Counted from the stretch's first letter, positions 8,554-17,758 are shown. The stretch: 64,000 nt of DNA from Rhizobium sp. Root274 (GCF_001429245.1 NZ_LMJE01000007.1:597127-661126), one strand, 5' to 3'. Translations and numbers: made by a program. The notes: generated from the sequence alone by a model not told the origin.

Positions 8554-10890
8554 ATGGATAAGGCGACCTACGAGACAACGAAATACATCAAGGGGCCGAT
8601 GCACCAGTCGCTACGGCATGATTCAGCGCACAAGCATGTCGCCGGAAGTGCCGAATATATCGACGATATTCCCGAACCCGCAGGGCTCCTCCACGGCGCA
8701 CTCGGCATGGCGGATCGCGCCCATGCGGACATCCTGTCGATCGATCTCTCGGCGGTGAAGGCCTATCCGGGGGTGATCGATGTCCTCACCGCCGCCGACA
8801 TCACCGGTGTCAACGATGTCTCCTCCGGCGGCCGCCACGACGAGCCGCTGATCGCGACCGACAAAATCGAATTCCACGGCCAGACCATCTTCGCCGTCAT
8901 CGCCGAGACCCGCGATGCGGCCCGCAAGGCGGCGCGGCTTGCCAAGGTCGAATACCGCGACCTGCCCTTCTGGACCGACATCGACGGCGCGCTGGAGAAT
9001 GGCAGCCCACTCGTCACGCCGGGCATGACGCTGAAGCGCGGCACGCCGGAAACCGAGCTCGACAAGGCCAAGCATCGCATCAAGAGCTCGATGCGCATCG
9101 GCGGCCAGGAGCATTTTTACCTCGAAAGCCATATCGCGCTCGCCATTCCCGGCGAGGACGACGACGTGACCGTCTGGTCGTCCACCCAGCACCCGTCGGA
9201 AATCCAGCACATCGTCGGCCATGTGCTCGACATTCCCTCGAATGCCGTGACCGTCAACACGCGGCGCATGGGCGGCGGCTTCGGCGGCAAGGAGACGCAA
9301 GGCAACCAGTTTGCAGCGCTCGCCGCGCTCGCCGCCAAGAAGCTGAAGCGTGCGGTGAAATTCCGCCCCGACCGCGACGAGGACATGGGCGTCACCGGCA
9401 AGCGCCACGACTTCAAGATGGATTTCGACGTCGCCTTCGACGATGACGGAAAGATCCACGCCATCGAAGCCAACTTCGCCGCCCGTTGCGGCTATTCCTC
9501 GGATCTCTCCGGCCCGGTCACCGACCGCGCCCTCTTCCATGCTGATTCGAGCTATTTCTATCCGCATGTGAAGCTGACCTCGCTACCCCTAAAGACCCAC
9601 ACCGTCTCCAACACCGCCTATCGCGGTTTTGGCGGCCCTCAGGGTATGTTGGGTGGCGAACGGGTAATCGAAGAAATTGCCTATGCACTGGGCAAGGACC
9701 CGCTTGAGGTTCGAAAGGCCAATTTCTACGGCGAAAAGGGTTCGGGGCGAGACGTGACCCCCTATCACCAGCTGGTGGAAGACAACATCATTCTGAAGGT
9801 TGTCGAGGAGCTCGAAACCTCCTGCGACTACCAGGCCCGCCGTCAGGCGATCATCGACTTCAACAAGACGAGCCCGGTGATCAAGAAGGGCATCGCCCTC
9901 ACACCGGTCAAGTTCGGCATCTCCTTCACCATGACCGCCTATAACCAGGCGGGCGCGCTGGTGCATATCTACCAGGACGGCTCGATCCATCTGAACCATG
10001 GCGGCACCGAAATGGGCCAGGGCCTCTACACCAAGGTCGCCCAAGTCGTTGCAGACTGTTTCCAGGTGGATGTCGACACGGTAAAGATCACCGCCACGAC
10101 CACCGCGAAGGTGCCCAACACCTCGGCGACCGCCGCCTCCTCCGGCTCCGATCTCAACGGCATGGCGGCATACGACGCCGCCCGCCAGATCAAGGAGCGC
10201 CTGGTCGCTTTTGCCGCCGAAAAATACGGCGTGCCGGCCTCCGAGGTCGAGTTCCTGCCCAACCGGGTGCGCGTCGGCGGTGAGATCTTTGCCTTCGGTG
10301 AGTTCACCAAACAGGCCTATCTCGCCCGCGTCCAGCTCTCTGCCGCCGGATTCTACAAGACCCCGAAAATTCACTGGGATCGCGCCGCCGGCCGCGGCAC
10401 GCCCTTCTATTACTACGCCTATGGCGCCGCCTGCACCGAGGTCTCGATCGACACGCTGACCGGCGAATACCTGATGGAGCGCACCGACATCCTGCATGAT
10501 GTGGGCAAGTCGCTAAACCCGGTGATCGACATCGGCCAGATCGAAGGCGGCTTCGTCCAGGGCATGGGCTGGCTGACGACGGAAGAACTCTGGTGGGACG
10601 GCAAGGGGCGCCTGCGCACACACGCGCCATCGACCTACAAGATCCCGCTCGCCTCGGATCGGCCAAAAATCTTCAACACGCGGCTGGTGCCTTGGTCGGA
10701 AAACGCAGAGCCCACCATCGGCCGCTCCAAGGCCGTCGGCGAACCGCCCTTCATGCTGGCGATCTCGGTGCTGGAGGCGCTGTCGATGGCGGTGGCTTCG
10801 GTGGCGGATTACCGCGTCTGCCCGAGGCTCGACGCTCCGGCGACGCCGGAGCGTGTGCTGATGGCGGTGGAGAGGTTGAAGCGGGCGTGA
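8554..10890 (+). CDS. xdhB: Xanthine dehydrogenase large subunit (molybdopterin)
   Basis: A 778-residue molybdenum-binding subunit. AGGAGG seven bases before the ATG at 8554 decides this start over a GTG at 8548 that overlaps the xdhA stop. Molybdopterin and substrate motifs are present: MGGGFGGKETQ, TAYRGFGGPQGM, GGTEMGQGLYTK, and near the end KAVGEPPFML, in which the Glu is the base that starts hydroxylation of the purine. Length matches bacterial XdhB. Its maturation partner xdhC lies about 1 kb downstream, separated by a gene on the other strand. Confidence 0.95.
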   Translation: MDKATYETTKYIKGPMHQSLRHDSAHKHVAGSAEYIDDIPEPAGLLHGALGMADRAHADILSIDLSAVKAYPGVIDVLTAADITGVNDVSSGGRHDEPLIATDKIEFHGQTIFAVIAETRDAARKAARLAKVEYRDLPFWTDIDGALENGSPLVTPGMTLKRGTPETELDKAKHRIKSSMRIGGQEHFYLESHIALAIPGEDDDVTVWSSTQHPSEIQHIVGHVLDIPSNAVTVNTRRMGGGFGGKETQGNQFAALAALAAKKLKRAVKFRPDRDEDMGVTGKRHDFKMDFDVAFDDDGKIHAIEANFAARCGYSSDLSGPVTDRALFHADSSYFYPHVKLTSLPLKTHTVSNTAYRGFGGPQGMLGGERVIEEIAYALGKDPLEVRKANFYGEKGSGRDVTPYHQLVEDNIILKVVEELETSCDYQARRQAIIDFNKTSPVIKKGIALTPVKFGISFTMTAYNQAGALVHIYQDGSIHLNHGGTEMGQGLYTKVAQVVADCFQVDVDTVKITATTTAKVPNTSATAASSGSDLNGMAAYDAARQIKERLVAFAAEKYGVPASEVEFLPNRVRVGGEIFAFGEFTKQAYLARVQLSAAGFYKTPKIHWDRAAGRGTPFYYYAYGAACTEVSIDTLTGEYLMERTDILHDVGKSLNPVIDIGQIEGGFVQGMGWLTTEELWWDGKGRLRTHAPSTYKIPLASDRPKIFNTRLVPWSENAEPTIGRSKAVGEPPFMLAISVLEALSMAVASVADYRVCPRLDAPATPERVLMAVERLKRA

Positions 10891-10894
10891 TGGA

Positions 10895-11779
10895 TCAACG
10901 CGTCGCGGCCCGCAGCAGATAGAGGAAGGCTGCGAGGATCAACACCGGCAGGACCAGCAGCTTGACGAGATAGGCCGTCGCGATCCCGATCGAGGCGGTG
11001 AACAGATCGGCCGAGATTGCCACGCCATCCTGGATCACCTGCGCATTTGCGGCTGCGGTTTCCGCCATGTCAGACGCGGCCTGCAGGGTGCCTGTAAAGG
11101 CGGAGCCGAGGCGATCGAACATGCCATCCTCCGCCGGCGGGATACGATCAGTGGGAGACAGGGTTTCCACAGGCGGCACCACGTCCACGTCGGCACCGGC
11201 CAGATCCTGCTGCCCGCGCATGCGGTCGAAGACCTCCGTCGCGTTTGTCCAGGCACGATCCGTGATCGCGTCACCCGCGTAAAAGGCGATGGTGTAGGAT
11301 GCCGGCAGCAGAACAGCCCCGAGCACGCCGAGAACGAGCACGGCCTTCGCCAGACGGTCCATAACCGAGGGCAACTGACGTGTCGTGAGTGTGAGCCCGG
11401 CGCAAAACAGCGCACAGGCCCCGAGAGCCACGGAAGCAACTTTGGCGACCGGCACCAGTATGAGCGACAGGATGCCGGAGACGATGGCGAGCCCGAAGAG
11501 AAGATCGACCAGCCGCTCGATGGTGTTGATGACCGGCTGCAGCAATTGTCCGGGACTGGCGGTGACCGAGGCCACACCGACGCCACCGGAAATATCGGCA
11601 TCCCGCGCCACGCTCATCACGGAATTGGCCACACGCAATGTCGTGTAAAGCGCGCCGCTGCCAAGCGTGACATCGCGGCTGAACCGGGCGGCGATATCGG
11701 CGAGCGGATTGACGAGGAACAGCGCCACGGCAAAGCAGGCGACGAGCAACCAGATGATCAGGCCCTGCGTTCTGGTCAT
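10895..11779 (-). CDS. Uncharacterised multi-pass membrane protein (294 aa)
   Basis: An inner-membrane protein of unknown function inserted, on the opposite strand, between xdhB and xdhC. The start at 11779 has AGGGG five bases upstream and gives MTRTQGLIIWLLVACFAVALFLVNP, a signal-anchor-like first helix. Further hydrophobic helices lie at about residues 95-125, 130-150 and 155-180, then a soluble acidic stretch of about 80 residues containing VDVVPPVETLSPTDR, and two closing helices ending LPVLILAAFLYLLRAATR. I do not recognise a family. Only four bases separate its end from that of xdhB. It is not an obvious purine transporter because it lacks the length and motifs of NCS1/NCS2 carriers. 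Confidence 0.65.
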   Translation of the reverse strand: MTRTQGLIIWLLVACFAVALFLVNPLADIAARFSRDVTLGSGALYTTLRVANSVMSVARDADISGGVGVASVTASPGQLLQPVINTIERLVDLLFGLAIVSGILSLILVPVAKVASVALGACALFCAGLTLTTRQLPSVMDRLAKAVLVLGVLGAVLLPASYTIAFYAGDAITDRAWTNATEVFDRMRGQQDLAGADVDVVPPVETLSPTDRIPPAEDGMFDRLGSAFTGTLQAASDMAETAAANAQVIQDGVAISADLFTASIGIATAYLVKLLVLPVLILAAFLYLLRAATR

Positions 11780-11909
11780 GTAAACCCCTGTGTCTTCGAG
11801 GCGAAACCTTAACACGTCGGGCATGTTACAGGCGCTGTGAAACCTTTGTCGGATAAACTGAAAGCCGCGCTGTCCAGTTGCCCCTTGAGAATGCTAGAAT
11901 TGCCGCATC

Positions 11910-12716
11910 ATGAGCCTGACCACCCTCCCCGCCTTCCTCAAAACCCACCCCAACGCCGTTCTCGTCGAAGTCGCCGAGACCAGGGGATCGACCCCGCGCG
12001 AGGCCGGCACATTGATGCTGGTGGCGGCTGAAGCGATCTGGGGCACGGTCGGTGGCGGCCATCTGGAATTCATGGCGATCGAACACGCCCGCAAGCAGTT
12101 GGCTGGCGAAACGGTGTCGGAGACGCTCGACGTGCCGCTCGGCCCCGAGATCGGCCAGTGCTGCGGTGGTCGCACGATCCTGTCGTTCCGCGTCGTCGAC
12201 CAGGCCATCACTGTCGAACTCACGCAGCGCCTGGCAAGCGAACGCGCGGCATTCCCCGACGTCATGGTCTTCGGCGCCGGCCATGTCGGCCTGGCGCTCG
12301 CCCAGGCGTTGGCACCCCTTCCCTTGAAGGTCAGCCTGATCGACACGCGCACGGAGATCGACGGCGACGTGCCCGCCGGCATCACCTTTCGCCGCGTCGC
12401 GATGCCGGAGGCCGAGGTGGCGAAGGTCAGGCCCGGCGGCGCCGTCGTCATCTTGACCCATGACCATGCATTGGATTTCCTGATCGGAAGGGAAGCGCTT
12501 GCCCGAACCGACCTCGCCTATGTCGGCATGATCGGCTCGAAGACTAAGCGCGCCACCTTCGCCTCCTTCCTCGATCGCGAGGGCACCCAGCGGTCGGCGA
12601 TGGAGCGCCTGACGCTGCCGATCGGCGGCAATGCGGTGAAGGACAAGCGCCCGGCGGTGATTGCGGCCATGGTCGCGGCGGAATTGCTTGGCGTGCTGCT
12701 CGGCTCCCAGAGCTGA
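11910..12716 (+). CDS. xdhC: Xanthine dehydrogenase accessory protein XdhC
   Basis: A 268-residue maturation factor that binds molybdopterin, promotes its sulfuration and hands it to XdhB. The N-terminal XdhC/CoxI domain has VEVAETRGSTPREAGTLM and GTVGGGHLE, then GQCCGGR (residues about 83-89), whose cysteines are conserved in the family. The C-terminal Rossmann domain starts with MVFGAGHVGLALAQAL and includes YVGMIGSKTKR. It has its own 130-base upstream region because the preceding gene is on the other strand. Confidence 0.93.
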   Translation: MSLTTLPAFLKTHPNAVLVEVAETRGSTPREAGTLMLVAAEAIWGTVGGGHLEFMAIEHARKQLAGETVSETLDVPLGPEIGQCCGGRTILSFRVVDQAITVELTQRLASERAAFPDVMVFGAGHVGLALAQALAPLPLKVSLIDTRTEIDGDVPAGITFRRVAMPEAEVAKVRPGGAVVILTHDHALDFLIGREALARTDLAYVGMIGSKTKRATFASFLDREGTQRSAMERLTLPIGGNAVKDKRPAVIAAMVAAELLGVLLGSQS

Positions 12717-12786
12717 ATCAGTCTCTCAAGCGCTGGAATCACATTGCCAGCACATGTCGGCAATCGACTGATCCCAAACTCCTTTT

Positions 12787-13017
12787 TCAGAACGGACCGG
12801 GACGGAGATAGTCCGTCAAACCCCGGCGATACCGCCAGAGATCGCTGCGCGGATCGGACGAAGATGTCGGTTTCTCGATGCCGATATCCTTCAGGAGATC
12901 CTCGGGAATGTCATCGATATGGGGCAACTGCTGGCGTCGATGCGACTGGGTCACTCCGGACCACAGGATCGACACCAGCCTGTCGAATGGCAAGATTCTA
13001 CGGATCGCGGACACCAT
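12787..13017 (-). CDS. DUF1127 domain small protein
   Basis: A 76-residue protein with the DUF1127 signature RRQQLPHIDDIPEDLLKDIGI, a pattern resembling the common alphaproteobacterial form. The ATG at 13017 has GGAGG five bases upstream. DUF1127 proteins are short, Arg-rich and abundant in rhizobia; some members in Agrobacterium and Rhodobacter affect phosphate, RNA turnover or stress responses through RNA binding, but this one is uncharacterised. It is divergent from the LysR gene with 111 bases between the starts, a pairing that recurs in Rhizobiaceae, so LysR control is plausible. The protein is longer at the C-terminus (WRYRRGLTDYLRPGPF) than the minimal domain. Confidence 0.8.
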   Translation of the reverse strand: MVSAIRRILPFDRLVSILWSGVTQSHRRQQLPHIDDIPEDLLKDIGIEKPTSSSDPRSDLWRYRRGLTDYLRPGPF

Positions 13018-13128
13018 GTCTGCCTCCACGCGGTTTCAATCTTCGTGTTTCTGATGCTCTTCTTGTGCCTGCAGTTGCGGCGGCAATCCAATTCAATTAC
13101 GCTGCCCGTGCATAAAGAGGCCTTATCC

Positions 13129-14046
13129 ATGAAACTGTCGAAACAGCTTCCCCTCAACGCCTTGCGCGTCTTCGAAGCCGTTGCGCGACTTGAGAGTTTC
13201 ACCCGCGCCGGCGAAGAACTGGGCATGAGCCAGACGGCGGTAAGCTATCAGATCAAACTTTTGGAGGCGCATGTCGGCGAGGCGCTTTTCCTGCGCAAGC
13301 CGCGACGCATTTCGCTGAGCGAGGCCGGAGAGCGGCTCTTGCCGAAGGTCACCGAAGGTTTCGAACTGCTGCGCGAGGCGCTGGCCGATCTGCGCAATAC
13401 GGCCGACGGCACGCTGATCATCCACGCCACGGCCACCTTCGCCTCGCAATGGCTGGCCCGCCACCTCGGTCTATTCCAGCTGAATAATCCTGGCATTGCC
13501 GTCCGGCTCGAGACCTCGCAGGAGGTGATCGATTTCAGCCGGACGGAGGCTGATCTTGCCATCCGCAGCGGCAAGGGCAGCTGGCCGGGGCTGCGGGCGC
13601 ATTTCGTCATGCACAACCATTTCACGCCGATGCTGAGCCCGAAGCTCGCCGACAGCATCGGCGGGGTCCGCGAACCGCTCGACCTTTTGAAGCTGCGCAT
13701 CATCGACCCGTCCGATCCCTGGTGGCGCATCTGGTTCACGGCGGCCGGCTATCCGGATGTCGAACTCGACACGCACCAGCGCACCCGGCTCGGCGCTCAG
13801 TCCTTCGAAGCGGCCGCCGCTGTCGCAGGCCATGGCATCGCCATCCTGCGACCAGAATTCTATCCGGAAGAGATCGCCTCGGGCGCACTGATCCAGCCAT
13901 TCGAACTCACCTGCGAAGATGGATCGCATTATTGGCTGGTTTATCCGGAAGCACGGCGCAATGCCGGCAAGATCCGGGCTTTCCGCGAATTCCTGCGCAG
14001 CACTCTGCCGAGCTTCGAGGCAATGCCGGCAGGCGCGAAGAGCTGA
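13129..14046 (+). CDS. LysR family transcriptional regulator (GcvA-like)
   Basis: A 305-residue regulator. The helix-turn-helix lies at residues 8-65 (LNALRVFEAVARLESFTRAG, then MSQTAVSYQIKLLE), followed by a substrate-binding domain that starts near residue 90 (TLIIHATATFASQWLARHL). The sequence LPLNALRVFEAVAR and the layout are typical of the GcvA/AmpR-like branch. AGAGG eight bases before the ATG at 13129 supports the start; the open frame extends upstream without coding character. It sits between xdhC and puuD and may control these purine genes or the divergent DUF1127 gene; the effector is unknown. Confidence 0.88.
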   Translation: MKLSKQLPLNALRVFEAVARLESFTRAGEELGMSQTAVSYQIKLLEAHVGEALFLRKPRRISLSEAGERLLPKVTEGFELLREALADLRNTADGTLIIHATATFASQWLARHLGLFQLNNPGIAVRLETSQEVIDFSRTEADLAIRSGKGSWPGLRAHFVMHNHFTPMLSPKLADSIGGVREPLDLLKLRIIDPSDPWWRIWFTAAGYPDVELDTHQRTRLGAQSFEAAAAVAGHGIAILRPEFYPEEIASGALIQPFELTCEDGSHYWLVYPEARRNAGKIRAFREFLRSTLPSFEAMPAGAKS

Positions 14047-14116
14047 GGCGCATCCGCCGGGCGCTGCCGAGGCGCTAGTCAAAATCCGTGTCGAGGCCGA
14101 ACACCAAAAACTTCCC

Positions 14117-14134
14117 GTGCAGCTTTTGCTGCAC
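14117..14134. promoter_or_regulatory. Perfect 7-bp inverted repeat upstream of puuD
   Basis: GTGCAGC-TTTT-GCTGCAC, 77 bases before the puuD start. It could be an operator for the purine genes or a weak terminator for the LysR gene; the sequence after it is not T-rich, which favours the operator reading. Confidence 0.4.
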
Positions 14135-14210
14135 TGCGTCCTTTCCCCTTCCCTTCCCGAGGAATTTTTCGCAATGTCAGGCAAAACGGGGAACGAGAAG
14201 GACTTAGCCG

Positions 14211-15443
14211 ATGTATGAATACGCGATCGCCTGGGAATGGCTGTCCTTCGCCGTCCGGTGGCTGCATGTGATCACGGCCATCGCCTGGATCGGCTCGTCC
14301 TTCTATTTTATCGCGCTCGATCTCGGGCTGGTGAAGCGCCCGGGGCTTCCCGTCGGCGCCTATGGCGAGGAATGGCAGGTCCATGGCGGCGGCTTCTATC
14401 ATATCCAGAAATATCTGGTGGCGCCCGCGTCGATGCCGGAGCACCTGACCTGGTTCAAATGGGAAAGCTACGCCACCTGGCTCTCAGGCTTTGCCATGCT
14501 GGCGGTCGTCTATTATGGCGGCGCCGATCTCTTCCTGATCGACCGCAGCGTTCTGGACCTTCCCCCCTGGCAGGCGATCTGTCTGTCGCTCGCCTCCCTC
14601 GCTGTGGGCTGGATCCTCTACGACCTCCTGTGCAAGTCACCACTCGGCCGCAACACCTGGGGCTTGATGGCGCTGCTCTACATCGTGCTGATCGCCATGG
14701 CCTGGGGCTATACGCAGATCTTTACCGGCCGCGCCGCCTTCCTGCATCTCGGTGCCTTCACCGCCACGATCATGTCGGCAAACGTCTTCTTCATCATCAT
14801 CCCGAACCAGAAGATCGTCGTCGCCGACCTGATTGCGGGGCGCACGCCCGACCCGAAATACGGCGTCATCGCCAAGCAGCGCTCGTTGCACAACAATTAC
14901 CTCACGCTGCCCGTCATCTTCTTCATGCTGTCGAACCACTATCCGCTGGCCTTTGCCACCCAGTTCAACTGGGTGATTGCAGCTTTGGTCTTCCTGATGG
15001 GCGTCACGATCCGCCACTGGTTCAACACGACGCATGCGAGGAAGGGCAAGCCGACCTGGACCTGGCTGGTAACGGTCGTGATCTTCATCGTCATCATGTG
15101 GCTCTCGACCGTGCCGAAGGTCCTGACTGGCAACGGAGAACAGGCAAGCCTCTCGCCCCGGCAACAGACTTTTGTCGACAACGGCCATTTCGAAGCCGTG
15201 CGCGATGTCGTACAGGGACGCTGTTCGATGTGCCACGCGGCCGAGCCCGTCTGGGAAGGCATTGCGCGCGCACCGAAGAACGTGAAGTTCGAGACGGACG
15301 GCGAAATCGCCGCCCATGCCCATGAAATCTACATCCAGGCCGGCCGCAGCCATGCCATGCCGCCCGGAAACATCACCGAAATCTCCCCCGAAGAGCGCAA
15401 GCTGCTCGTCGCGTGGTACGAGACGACGGTCGAAGGCAAGTGA
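14211..15443 (+). CDS. puuD: Membrane-bound cytochrome c urate oxidase PuuD
   Basis: A 410-residue integral membrane enzyme oxidising urate to 5-hydroxyisourate, replacing soluble uricase in many alphaproteobacteria. Residues 1-300 hold eight to nine helices with conserved histidines (WLHVITAIAWIGSSFYFIAL; HGGGFYHIQKY; HNNYLTLPVIF). The C-terminal part is a class I cytochrome c domain with haem motif CSMCH at 338-342 and axial Met383 (HAMPPGN). GAAGGA nine bases upstream supports the ATG. The stop overlaps the guaD start by one base (TGATG), indicating translational coupling. Confidence 0.93.
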   Translation: MYEYAIAWEWLSFAVRWLHVITAIAWIGSSFYFIALDLGLVKRPGLPVGAYGEEWQVHGGGFYHIQKYLVAPASMPEHLTWFKWESYATWLSGFAMLAVVYYGGADLFLIDRSVLDLPPWQAICLSLASLAVGWILYDLLCKSPLGRNTWGLMALLYIVLIAMAWGYTQIFTGRAAFLHLGAFTATIMSANVFFIIIPNQKIVVADLIAGRTPDPKYGVIAKQRSLHNNYLTLPVIFFMLSNHYPLAFATQFNWVIAALVFLMGVTIRHWFNTTHARKGKPTWTWLVTVVIFIVIMWLSTVPKVLTGNGEQASLSPRQQTFVDNGHFEAVRDVVQGRCSMCHAAEPVWEGIARAPKNVKFETDGEIAAHAHEIYIQAGRSHAMPPGNITEISPEERKLLVAWYETTVEGK

Positions 15444-16759
15444 TGACAACTGAGACCCTGATGCGCGGCCGCCTCCTTTCGTTCCGTCGTGCTCCAGAGC
15501 ATGCCGCTGACCGGGAAAGCTATCTCTATGAAGAGGATGGCGCGCTGCTGCTCCGCGATGGCAAGATCGCCGCTGTCGGCGCCTACGCGGAGGTGAAGCC
15601 CAAGGCCGGTGCTGATACAGCCGAGATCGATCACCGCCCGCATCTGATCCTGCCCGGTCTGATAGACTGCCACGTGCATTTCCCGCAGATGCAGGTGATC
15701 GCTTCCTACGCCGCCAACCTGCTGGAATGGCTCAACACTTACACTTTCCCCGAAGAATGCCGCTTCGTTGAAAGCGCCCATGCCGAGCGGATCGCCACGC
15801 AGTTCTTCGACGAATTCCTGCGCCAGGGCACGACCACGGCGGTTGCCTATTGCTCCGTACACAAGGCCTCTGCCGATGCCTTCTTCGCCGAGAGCCTGAA
15901 GCGCGGCACGCTGATGATCGGCGGCAAGGTGATGATGGACCGCAATGCCCCGCAGGGCCTCCTGGATACGCCGCAACTCGGTTATGACGAGACCCGCGCC
16001 GTGATCGATGAGTGGCACGGCAAGGGCCGCAACCACGTCGCCATCACCCCGCGCTTTGCCATCACCTCGACGCCTGAGCAGATGGCGATGACGCAGAAGC
16101 TGGCCGAAGAATTCCCCGATCTGCACATCCAGACACACCTGTCGGAGAACCACGACGAGATCCGCTACACCTGCGAACTCTATCCTGATGCCACTGACTA
16201 TACCGACATCTATGCCCGCTACGGCCTGCTGCGGAAGAAGGCGCTCTTCGGCCATGCGATCCACCTCTCGGATCGAGAAGCTGATGCCATGGCGGAAAGT
16301 GGCACCGTCGCTGTGCACTGCCCGACGTCGAACCTCTTCCTCGGCTCCGGCCTGTTCCCGCTGAAGGCAATTCAGCGCCGTGAAAAGCCCGTAACCGTCG
16401 CGGTCGCCACCGATATCGGCGGCGGCTCCAGCTATTCCATGTTCAAGACCATGGACGAGGCCTACAAGATCCAGCAATTGCTCGGTGAACGCCTAAATCC
16501 GCTCGAAAGCTTCTACCACATGACGCTGGGCAATGCCGTGGCGCTCGATCTCGCCGACCGCATCGGCACGCTGGACGAAGGCACGGACGCCGATATCGTG
16601 GTGCTGAACGCAGCAGCCACCCCCGCCATGCGGCTGAGGATGGAAACGGTGACCTCGCTCGGCGAAGAACTCTTCCTCCTGCAGACGCTGGGAGACGACC
16701 GTTCGGTGGTCGAAACCTATGTCGCCGGCAAGGCATCGAAACCGAGGGCGGAGGCGTAA
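15443..16759 (+). CDS. guaD: Guanine deaminase
   Basis: A 438-residue amidohydrolase converting guanine to xanthine and ammonia. The zinc-binding motif DCHVHFPQ has His77 and His79; QTHLSENHDE holds the next ligands, GHAIHLSD a further His, and ATDIGGGSSYSMFKTM carries the catalytic Asp. PGLIDCHVHFPQMQVIASYA is characteristic of guanine deaminases rather than cytosine or chlorohydrolase relatives. It is coupled to puuD by one-base overlap, so guanine entry and urate oxidation are made together. Confidence 0.94.
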   Translation: MTTETLMRGRLLSFRRAPEHAADRESYLYEEDGALLLRDGKIAAVGAYAEVKPKAGADTAEIDHRPHLILPGLIDCHVHFPQMQVIASYAANLLEWLNTYTFPEECRFVESAHAERIATQFFDEFLRQGTTTAVAYCSVHKASADAFFAESLKRGTLMIGGKVMMDRNAPQGLLDTPQLGYDETRAVIDEWHGKGRNHVAITPRFAITSTPEQMAMTQKLAEEFPDLHIQTHLSENHDEIRYTCELYPDATDYTDIYARYGLLRKKALFGHAIHLSDREADAMAESGTVAVHCPTSNLFLGSGLFPLKAIQRREKPVTVAVATDIGGGSSYSMFKTMDEAYKIQQLLGERLNPLESFYHMTLGNAVALDLADRIGTLDEGTDADIVVLNAAATPAMRLRMETVTSLGEELFLLQTLGDDRSVVETYVAGKASKPRAEA

Positions 16760-16766
16760 GGGTGAG

Positions 16767-17189
16767 ATGAGCGAAAGCGGCTATTCCGGCACCCCTCTTC
16801 CGAAAAAGCTCGGACTGAAGCCGGAATTCGCTGCTCTGTTCATCGGCCTTCCACAAAACCTCACCGCTCTGATGGATGGCCTGCCGGCTTCGCGGTCTTG
16901 CGCCGATCTGGCCTCGGCCAAGGGCACCGATCTCGATTACATCCACCTCTTTGAGACCTCCCGGGCAGCGCTGGAGGATCACGCGTCACATCTGAAGGCC
17001 TTGCTGAAACCGACCGGCGTATTGTGGATTTCCTGGCCCAAGAAAGCGTCGAAAGTGCCAACGACGATCACCGAGGATGTCTTGCGGCAAGTCTTCCTGC
17101 CAACCGGCCTCGTCGACGTGAAGGTCTGCGCCATCGACGAGATCTGGTCGGGACTGAAATTCGTGCTCCGCAAGGAATTGCGGCCATAA
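16767..17189 (+). CDS. DUF3052 family protein
   Basis: A 140-residue cytosolic protein beginning MSESGYSGTPLPKKLGLK, the hallmark of DUF3052 (SGYSGxPLxxKLGxK). The central part (DYIHLFETSRAALEDHASHL) and GVLWISWPKKASKVPTTIT fit the family's Rossmann-like core that resembles a methyltransferase without its binding loop. The function is unknown. It lies seven bases after guaD with GTAAGGGTGAG upstream, so it is the third gene of the puuD-guaD transcript; whether it serves purine metabolism is inference from position only. Confidence 0.8.
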   Translation: MSESGYSGTPLPKKLGLKPEFAALFIGLPQNLTALMDGLPASRSCADLASAKGTDLDYIHLFETSRAALEDHASHLKALLKPTGVLWISWPKKASKVPTTITEDVLRQVFLPTGLVDVKVCAIDEIWSGLKFVLRKELRP

Positions 17190-17219
17190 GCATTCACCCG
17201 GTCGGGAGACCACCCATCG

Positions 17220-17651
17220 ATGATCACAAACCTCGCGCTCGGCACCCTGATGATTTCGCTGACCGTGGTGATCCACACCTTCGGTCTGATGGGCGTGACC
17301 CATGTCATGGGTTGGGTCACCGATCGCATTCGCCTGCATGGCCATCGCAGCCGCATGCTGGCCATGAATACGGTGGTCCTGGGCGTCTTCGCCGTCCTCA
17401 CGGCCGAGGTCTGGCTTTGGGCGTCCTGCTACCTGGTGATCGGCTTTCTCGACGATTTCGAAACGGCCCTCTATTTTGCCACCATCACTTTCTCGACCGT
17501 CGGCTATGGCGACGTCATCCCCCATCCGGAATGGCGCATGCTGGCCGCACTGGAAGGCGTGAACGGCTTCCTGCTAATCGGCTGGTCGACAGCCTATCTC
17601 GTGGCCGCCGGCATGCGGGTCGGACCGTTCAGATCCGGCGAGCATTTTTGA
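17220..17651 (+). CDS. Small two-TM potassium channel-like protein
   Basis: A 143-residue membrane protein with a pore loop carrying the K+ selectivity filter TVGYGD (about residues 95-100), preceded by FATITFS as in Kcs-type ion_trans_2 domains. There are hydrophobic helices before residue 25 and at about 50-75, then the pore loop and a closing helix (GFLLIGWSTAYLVAAGM). There is no RCK/TrkA domain, so gating cannot be read. It starts 30 bases after the DUF3052 gene with GGGAG upstream, so it probably ends the puuD operon. Confidence 0.8.
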   Translation: MITNLALGTLMISLTVVIHTFGLMGVTHVMGWVTDRIRLHGHRSRMLAMNTVVLGVFAVLTAEVWLWASCYLVIGFLDDFETALYFATITFSTVGYGDVIPHPEWRMLAALEGVNGFLLIGWSTAYLVAAGMRVGPFRSGEHF

Positions 17652-17758
17652 CGATAAAGGACAGGTAAATTTATTTTACCTCTCGCGCCCTCAATGGTTC
17701 ACAGCCGGCCCGCTGCCGTGATATTGCGGTTCTCAAGACCTTTCCGGAGAACCAGACC

